A model generated the notes under the pieces. That model worked only from the letters and a program-made list of their open reading frames with translations, had not been told where the DNA came from and did not search any database. From assembly GCF_037478005.1 (NCBI RefSeq), contig NZ_CP144164.1, positions 1,922,001 through 1,986,000 of the forward strand: 64,000 bases of DNA, given 5' to 3'. Made by a program: the position numbers and the translations under genes. This DNA is from Alteromonas sp. M12 (lineage in GTDB: Bacteria; Pseudomonadota; Gammaproteobacteria; Enterobacterales; Alteromonadaceae). Positions 57,629 through 64,000 of this stretch are shown here, in pieces. Within the stretch, counting starts at the first letter, position 1; each line of letters starts with the position of its first letter.

Positions 57629-58081
57629 CTATTCAGGTTTATTTTCTATATAGTTGTTAGTTTTGCTACCTATTTCAATTTTTCTAGGCTTTTTCGCTTC
57701 AGGAATCACGCGTTCGAGTTCTATATGCAGCAGACCATTTTGCATATCCGCTGTTAATACTTTCACGTGATCTCCAAGTTGAAATTTTCTTTCGAAATTT
57801 CGCTCGGAAATACCTTTGTGAAGGAACTTACGATCGCTTTCTTTTCCTGGCAGCGTACCAGAGACTTTCAAGGTATTTTCCTGAGTCTCAATGGTTATAT
57901 TTTCTTGGGAAAATCCTGCCACTGCCATAGTAATTCGATACTTGTCTTCTTCTAACAACTCGATATTGTATGGAGGGTAGGTTGTTTGTTTTTCACTTTG
58001 TGAAGCGGCATCAATCATAGATGCTAAGTGATCAAAACCAATAAAAGAACGATAAAGTGGTGATAAGTCGATGTTACGCAT
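57629..58081 (-). CDS. ibpA: Small heat-shock protein IbpA-like
   Basis: Cytosolic small heat-shock protein that binds aggregating proteins and delivers them to disaggregases. The ATG at 58081 gives MRNIDLSPLYRSFIGFDHLA, matching E. coli IbpA from its first residue; 150 residues; GAGGA lies upstream. Alpha-crystallin core: YPPYNIELLEEDKYRITMAVAGF, the GISERNFERKFQL block and the C-terminal ERVIPEAKKPRKIEI with the IEI-type motif. The leader appears to be an RNA thermometer and the promoter sigma-32-like. Confidence 0.94.
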   Translation of the reverse strand: MRNIDLSPLYRSFIGFDHLASMIDAASQSEKQTTYPPYNIELLEEDKYRITMAVAGFSQENITIETQENTLKVSGTLPGKESDRKFLHKGISERNFERKFQLGDHVKVLTADMQNGLLHIELERVIPEAKKPRKIEIGSKTNNYIENKPE

Positions 58082-58179
58082 AGTCATATCCTCGCTATTA
58101 AGCAATATGTTTAAATTTTCAAATTGTGCCCCGAGTATTCGGCGGCGTTTTTATTTGTCGACCCTTTCGGCGTCGACAA
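58082..58179 (-). promoter_or_regulatory. ROSE-like RNA thermometer leader of ibpA
   Basis: On the minus strand three hairpins follow each other. SL1 is TTGTCGAC/GTCGACAA (58179-58155). SL2 is GCCGCCG/CGGGGC with a bulged G (58146-58128). SL3 pairs ATATTGCT (58108-58101) with AGGATAT (58092-58086), leaving one G bulged, and hides the ribosome site. TTGCT opposite AGGA is the defining ROSE pattern known from ibpA of E. coli. Confidence 0.75.
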
Positions 58180-58184
58180 TATAA

Positions 58185-58211
58185 ATATGTGGTGGAGGAA
58201 TAGATTTTCAA
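58185..58211 (-). promoter_or_regulatory. Sigma-32-like promoter of ibpA
   Basis: On the minus strand TTGAAA (58211-58206) and CCACATAT (58192-58185), a seven-of-eight match to CCCCATNT, spacing 13. Predicted initiation falls at the first base of the thermometer leader. Confidence 0.72.
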
Positions 58212-58260
58212 TGAAAAAAATTTAAAAAAATAAAAATAATTTATAACTCATTGATTTATA

Positions 58261-58914
58261 TTAATTTAAATTTAATAAATTTCTGTTTGTTTTGGGTAGA
58301 TAATAATTATCTTTATCAAAAGAGGCGATCACTTTTGTGGCTTTACCTTGTAATTCCTGTTCACTAACTAAGCCAATATAACGGGAGTCAACACTGTTAT
58401 TACGGTTGTCACCCATCACAAAATAGTACCCCACTGGAATTTCAATATTGTTAAAATTGTCTTTACTGTGAGGAACGGCTACAAATTGCACCAAATGTTT
58501 TTTGCCCAATAGATCTTCTTGATAAAAATCCCGTTGTTGTTGACTTGTATAGGCTAATATTCGGCCGTTAATTATTAATTGGTTATTGACCATTGAAATA
58601 TGATCTCCGGGTATTCCTACAATGCGTTTTACCAATCTTTCTTGTGCAACTTTCGAGTTAAAAGTTACTATATCCCCTCGTTCTGGTGCGCCTGTTTGAA
58701 TTAAAGGGATATCTGTAAAGGGTAATTCTATGCGATAGGCCATTTTGTTAACTAAAATGCGATCACCTACTTCGATGGTGGGTAACATCGAACCAGAAGG
58801 CACATGATACCAATCGGCTAAACTACTTCGTGATGCAAACATGAGAAAAATAAACAGTAAGAATCCCCAATTCTGCTTACATACACCCACTAACTTTTGT
58901 TTTATCATCATCAT
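58261..58914 (-). CDS. Signal peptidase I, short form
   Basis: Inner-membrane serine protease that removes Sec signal peptides. It has 217 residues, much shorter than E. coli LepB (324), with one N-terminal membrane helix (about 15-32) instead of two. The catalytic Ser is S42 in VPSGSMLPT and the general base is K96 in RLVKRIVGIPGD; the box-E motif GDNRNNSVDSRYIG is intact. Three consecutive ATG (58914, 58911, 58908) make the exact start uncertain; AGGA spacing favours the second or third. It is probably a paralogue beside a main LepB, which is usually linked to lepA and rnc. Confidence 0.88.
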   Translation of the reverse strand: MMMIKQKLVGVCKQNWGFLLFIFLMFASRSSLADWYHVPSGSMLPTIEVGDRILVNKMAYRIELPFTDIPLIQTGAPERGDIVTFNSKVAQERLVKRIVGIPGDHISMVNNQLIINGRILAYTSQQQRDFYQEDLLGKKHLVQFVAVPHSKDNFNNIEIPVGYYFVMGDNRNNSVDSRYIGLVSEQELQGKATKVIASFDKDNYYLPKTNRNLLNLN

Positions 58915-59050
58915 ATTCCTAAGTGATAGTCCGTTGTAATACTACTGATTGTCTTATTAGATAACCGTGAATTTCATAGTTCAAACTTAGTATGTAAATA
59001 TTTATGTCGTAAAAGTAGCGAGTTAAATGTGACTAGTTAGATGGCAAAAG

Positions 59051-59746
59051 CTAATTATTTAAGGAAAAATCCACAGCAGCTAAAGCATGAATATCCGTGG
59101 TGTTGTAGAGCGGAATGTCAGTATCATTTTGATTGATTAAAAGCGCAATCTCAGTGCAACCTAGAATAATTGCTTGTGCACCTTGTTGATACATCTTTTG
59201 TATAATATTAAGGTAGTTTTTTCGTGACGATGAGTTAATTTTTCCCAAGCATAGTTCATCGTAAATGACTTGATGCACAAAATCTCTATCTGATTGTTCA
59301 GGGATTAATGCCTCGATTGCGAATTTGTCTTGTATTCTTTGGCGATAAAAATCTTGTTCCATCGTAAAGCTTGTACCCAATAATCCTACTTTTTGGATCT
59401 TGTCTGAGACCAACTCTTTCGCCGTTGCGTCGGCAATATGTATAAGCGGGAGTTTTGTCGCTTGTTCAACCTTATCAGCGACTTTATGCATAGTATTGGT
59501 ACAAATCACTACACATTCAGCCCCCGCCAGTTCAAGTCCACGAGCTGCATCGGCTAGAAGTTCAGCCAATTCTTGCCACTTTTGCAGATGTTGTAAGCGT
59601 TCAATTTGTGCAAAATCAACACTGTGCAGGATGAGTTTTGCAGAATGAAAACCACCTAAACGCAATTTTACTTGTCGATTAATCACTTGGTAATAACTTA
59701 CAGTTGATTCCCAGCTCATACCGCCGATTAAACCAATTGTGCGCAT
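59051..59746 (-). CDS. Aspartate/glutamate racemase family protein
   Basis: Cofactor-independent amino acid racemase of the Asp/Glu/hydantoin family, 231 residues, near the E. coli YgeA/RacX type. Both catalytic Cys are present: C82 in VICTNTMHK and C197 in LGCTEIALL. The N-terminus MRTIGLIGGMSWEST is typical. It may make D-amino acids for cell-wall remodelling; YgeA has broad specificity. It stands alone between the signal peptidase and SIMPL genes on the same strand. Confidence 0.9.
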   Translation of the reverse strand: MRTIGLIGGMSWESTVSYYQVINRQVKLRLGGFHSAKLILHSVDFAQIERLQHLQKWQELAELLADAARGLELAGAECVVICTNTMHKVADKVEQATKLPLIHIADATAKELVSDKIQKVGLLGTSFTMEQDFYRQRIQDKFAIEALIPEQSDRDFVHQVIYDELCLGKINSSSRKNYLNIIQKMYQQGAQAIILGCTEIALLINQNDTDIPLYNTTDIHALAAVDFSLNN

Positions 59747-59791
59747 TGTGAATACCCCTTATTAGATTTGACGAAAACAATTAAATTGGCA

Positions 59792-60505
59792 TTAATCTAT
59801 TAAGTAATACTCAATGGTGGAAACCACCCTTACTTGTTTAATATGTGGTGTATTACTGTCCCTATCGGAAATACTAAACTGACCTTGTCTGGCTTGCTTT
59901 ATTTTTCCTAATTGGCTATTGCTGTCAGCCGCAAATTTTTCGGCTACTTCACGGGCTTTTTGAGTGGCATCCTCAATCATATTAGGCTTTATTTGATTTA
60001 ATCCCGAATACAAAAACTGAGTTTGGTTTTCATAACTATTGCCATTAAGCACTAGGCCTCGTTTACCTAACTCTAATAACTTGGTTTGTGCTTGCAGCAC
60101 AGTGTCAATCTTTTCACTGTACACAGTGAATGTTTGGTTTGCAGTAAAGCGAGTATCATTGGGATTGTAGCTTCCGTAGTTTTGCGCTTTTTTGTCATTA
60201 ATCGTGGGAGTTGATGCGCTTATCTCTTCTTCTGAAAAATTATTTTCTAATAAAAACTGCTCAACGATGCTTTGTTGAATTTCGAGTTGCTTGTACAAAT
60301 CCGCTAGATCATCACTGATCACACTATATTGAATAGGCCAAATGGCAGTGTCGGCAGGTACTTCATGTTCTGATAAGCCTTTTACTGTGATAGTACGTTC
60401 GAAGGCTCGAAAGCGCTCAACAGATTGTTCTAAGAAATAGCCTAAAATTGCGCTACTAATGATTAAAGCAGCACTAAATATCAAAGTGGCACGAGAAGTT
60501 TGCAT
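59792..60505 (-). CDS. SIMPL domain (DUF541) periplasmic protein
   Basis: A 237-residue protein with one N-terminal hydrophobic segment (about 7-27), either a signal anchor or an uncleaved signal peptide, and a SIMPL (DUF541) domain. Recognisable parts are FERTITVKGLSEHEVPADTA, FTVYSEKIDTVLQAQ and the C-terminal DATQKAREVAEKFAAD. Bacterial members (YggE, BP26) lie in the periplasm and have been linked to oxidative stress, with no known mechanism. It is upstream of the racemase on the same strand. Confidence 0.85.
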   Translation of the reverse strand: MQTSRATLIFSAALIISSAILGYFLEQSVERFRAFERTITVKGLSEHEVPADTAIWPIQYSVISDDLADLYKQLEIQQSIVEQFLLENNFSEEEISASTPTINDKKAQNYGSYNPNDTRFTANQTFTVYSEKIDTVLQAQTKLLELGKRGLVLNGNSYENQTQFLYSGLNQIKPNMIEDATQKAREVAEKFAADSNSQLGKIKQARQGQFSISDRDSNTPHIKQVRVVSTIEYYLID

Positions 60506-60640
60506 GATTTAGTCGTCCTTTCATTTGGATGAAACTCAAAGCTGTTAGGAGATTATTCTAACAACAAGTAGATAAAATAACTTGAACTTTAAAGACGCGA
60601 GATTTGGCGGCAGAAACGCGGGATATGTAGAGATAAAACT

Positions 60641-60676
60641 GTGTTTGGCTTGGCAATGTGATGCCAAGCCATACAC
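60641..60676 (-). terminator. his operon terminator
   Basis: GTGTTTGGCTTGGCA (60641-60655) pairs with TGCCAAGCCATACAC (60662-60676) with one mismatch. On the minus strand it is followed by AGTTTTATC. It lies 6 bp beyond the hisIE stop. Confidence 0.75.
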
Positions 60677-60681
60677 TATAC

Positions 60682-61305
60682 TTATTTTTTGTTGTGGCGA
60701 GACTTCAAGATGTCAACCACATCGCTCAATGACAGATCCGAAGCATGTAATAAAACAATTAAATGATAGAGTAAGTCTGCGGATTCATTTTTCAATTCTT
60801 GCAAATCTTTGACTGTTGCAGCTAGGGCTGTTTCAACGCCTTCTTCGCCAACTTTCTGGGCAATACGTTTAATGCCTTTGTTGTACAAGCTCGCAGTATA
60901 ACTGGACTCGGGATCGGCTGTTTTTCTTGCCGCCAAGATGGTTTCAAGTTCGGCAATGAAGGTAAAGTCTGCACTTTCGCTGGATGCCCAGCAAGATTCT
61001 GTACCTAAATGACACGTGGGCCCGTTTGGTGTTACCAAAGCGAGGATTGAATCTTTGTCACAATCAGCAGTTAATTCTACTAAGTCCAAAGTATGGCCGG
61101 AAGTTTCCCCCTTGGTCCATAAGCGCTGTTTTGAGCGACTAAAAAATGTGACGTGACCACTATCTAAAGTTGTCATCACCGCCGCTTGGTCCATATAACC
61201 TTGCATTAATACTTTGCCACTTACTGCGTTTTGCACAATGCATGGGATTAAACCTTGCATTTTATCCCAGCTTAACTGGTCTATTGTTTGTTGATTGATA
61301 ATCAT
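60682..61305 (-). CDS. hisI: Histidine biosynthesis bifunctional protein HisIE
   Basis: Two fused activities of histidine biosynthesis in 207 residues (E. coli 203). The N-terminal part (to about 115) is phosphoribosyl-AMP cyclohydrolase, with [17 protein letters not shown], the WTKGETSGH block and the metal-binding [11 protein letters not shown]...CHLGTESCW region. The C-terminal part (about 120-207) is phosphoribosyl-ATP pyrophosphatase, with [12 protein letters not shown] and [13 protein letters not shown]. It is last in hisB-H-A-F-IE, 28 bp after hisF. Confidence 0.96.
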   Translation of the reverse strand: MIINQQTIDQLSWDKMQGLIPCIVQNAVSGKVLMQGYMDQAAVMTTLDSGHVTFFSRSKQRLWTKGETSGHTLDLVELTADCDKDSILALVTPNGPTCHLGTESCWASSESADFTFIAELETILAARKTADPESSYTASLYNKGIKRIAQKVGEEGVETALAATVKDLQELKNESADLLYHLIVLLHASDLSLSDVVDILKSRHNKK

Positions 61306-61333
61306 CGAGTTCTCTGTTTTTTCAGTTGCGCTG

Positions 61334-63473
<2,140 letters not shown>

Positions 63474-63475
63474 GC

Positions 63476-64000
63476 TTATAATGCTCCCTTACTACTGGGT
63501 AGCATATCACCTTGTTTGGTAATCGCTTGACGCAATGCTCGCCCGAACACTTTAAACAGGCTTTCTACTTGATGATGAGCATTACCTTCTGTGGTGGATA
63601 AATGCAGAGATAATCCCATTGCTTGGGCTATGGAATAGAAAAAATGTGGCACCATTTCAGTTGCCATTTCACCAACTGTATCGCGACTGAACTCGGCTTC
63701 AAACTTCAAGTGAGGTCGATTAGAAATATCCATGATACATTCAGCACGACATTCATCCATAGGTAGCGCAAAACCAAAACGACCGATGCCGCGTTTGTCG
63801 CCTAGCGCTTTCTTAATTGCTTCACCTAAGGCTAACGCCGTATCTTCAACACTATGATGATCATCAATGTGCAAATCGCCATTGACTGATAAACGTAATT
63901 CAAAACCACCGTGAGTCGATATTTGATCGAGCATATGATCAAAAAAGCCTAATCCGGTATCGATAGTAGACTTGGCCGTGCTATCTAAATCAACAAATAC
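63476..64000 (-). CDS. hisB: Imidazoleglycerol-phosphate dehydratase HisB, 5' end outside window
   Basis: Partial gene; 174 codons are inside the window and the frame stays open to the edge ([20 protein letters not shown] precedes the Met at 63934, so that Met is internal). The domain dehydrates IGP to imidazole acetol phosphate. Manganese motifs [11 protein letters not shown] and [10 protein letters not shown] are present, as is the C-terminal end found in E. coli HisB. Whether an N-terminal histidinol-phosphatase domain is fused, as in E. coli, cannot be seen. First gene of the part of the his operon seen here. Confidence 0.94.
   Translation of the reverse strand, partial: VFVDLDSTAKSTIDTGLGFFDHMLDQISTHGGFELRLSVNGDLHIDDHHSVEDTALALGEAIKKALGDKRGIGRFGFALPMDECRAECIMDISNRPHLKFEAEFSRDTVGEMATEMVPHFFYSIAQAMGLSLHLSTTEGNAHHQVESLFKVFGRALRQAITKQGDMLPSSKGAL

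Overview
The window looks like chromosome of a marine gammaproteobacterium in the Alteromonadales, most like the Glaciecola/Paraglaciecola branch of Alteromonadaceae. This rests on the 16S rRNA, on the E. coli-like gene order in several housekeeping blocks, on moderate to low GC, and on two secreted subtilases, a curli locus and a catecholate-type TonB receptor. The genus is inference. I see no phage, insertion sequence or CRISPR array.

Layout. (1) 0.1-4.6 kb: aldo/keto reductase, TauE-type permease and a secreted S8 protease with P and PKD domains. (2) 4.6-9.5 kb: curli locus csgB-csgA-csgE-csgF-csgG, with a csgD-like regulator convergent to it; CsgA is very long and acidic. (3) 9.7-12.8 kb: iron block with a PiuC-like dioxygenase and a TonB receptor under a Fur box. 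(4) 13.3-14.8 kb: UxuB-like reductase. (5) 14.9-24.3 kb: a possible structured RNA, then rimP-nusA-infB-rbfA-truB, an M28 membrane peptidase on the other strand, and rpsO. (6) 24.4-28.5 kb: a minus-strand group with a hypothetical gene, DUF3820, an ATM1-type ABC exporter and a response regulator with an unusual receiver. (7) 28.7-31.5 kb: an 8-bp tandem repeat, two tRNA-Val genes with a decayed copy between them, gltX, tRNA-Ala and two tRNA-Glu genes with structured leaders. (8) 31.6-37.5 kb: a papain-like hydrolase, DUF1272, DUF1289, dusC, yaeQ and an amidohydrolase pair of which the second lacks metal ligands. (9) 38.3-41.5 kb: a 1046-residue secreted subtilase with a PA domain. (10) 41.9-47.5 kb: an rrn operon with tandem promoters and no spacer tRNA, followed by about 0.9 kb of structured repeats carrying 5S-derived tails and GTAG-type REP hairpins. 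(11) 48.5-57.5 kb: a 40-residue membrane peptide, apt-dnaX-ybaB-recR-htpG-(AI-2E family)-adk and a MAPEG protein. (12) 57.6-60.5 kb, minus strand: ibpA with a sigma-32-like promoter and a ROSE-like thermometer leader, a short signal peptidase I, a racemase and a SIMPL protein. (13) 60.7-64.0 kb, minus strand: the his operon tail hisB(partial)-hisH-hisA-hisF-hisIE.

How the parts work together. Blocks 5, 7, 10 and 11 supply translation, its RNA parts, replication and protein folding, and keep ancestral gene order. The curli block encodes a full nucleation, subunit, chaperone, surface-anchor and pore set with its own regulator. The TonB receptor and PiuC-like enzyme form an iron-responsive siderophore module. 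htpG and ibpA both carry heat-shock-type promoters.

The least explained signals are non-coding: the repeats after the rrn operon, the compensated hairpins in front of both tRNA-Glu genes, the promoter-to-terminator segment before rimP, and a terminator-like hairpin inside the 16S-23S spacer. A likely programmed slippage site in dnaX, the Ser-for-Asp receiver and the metal-ligand-free amidohydrolase are the most interesting coding observations.
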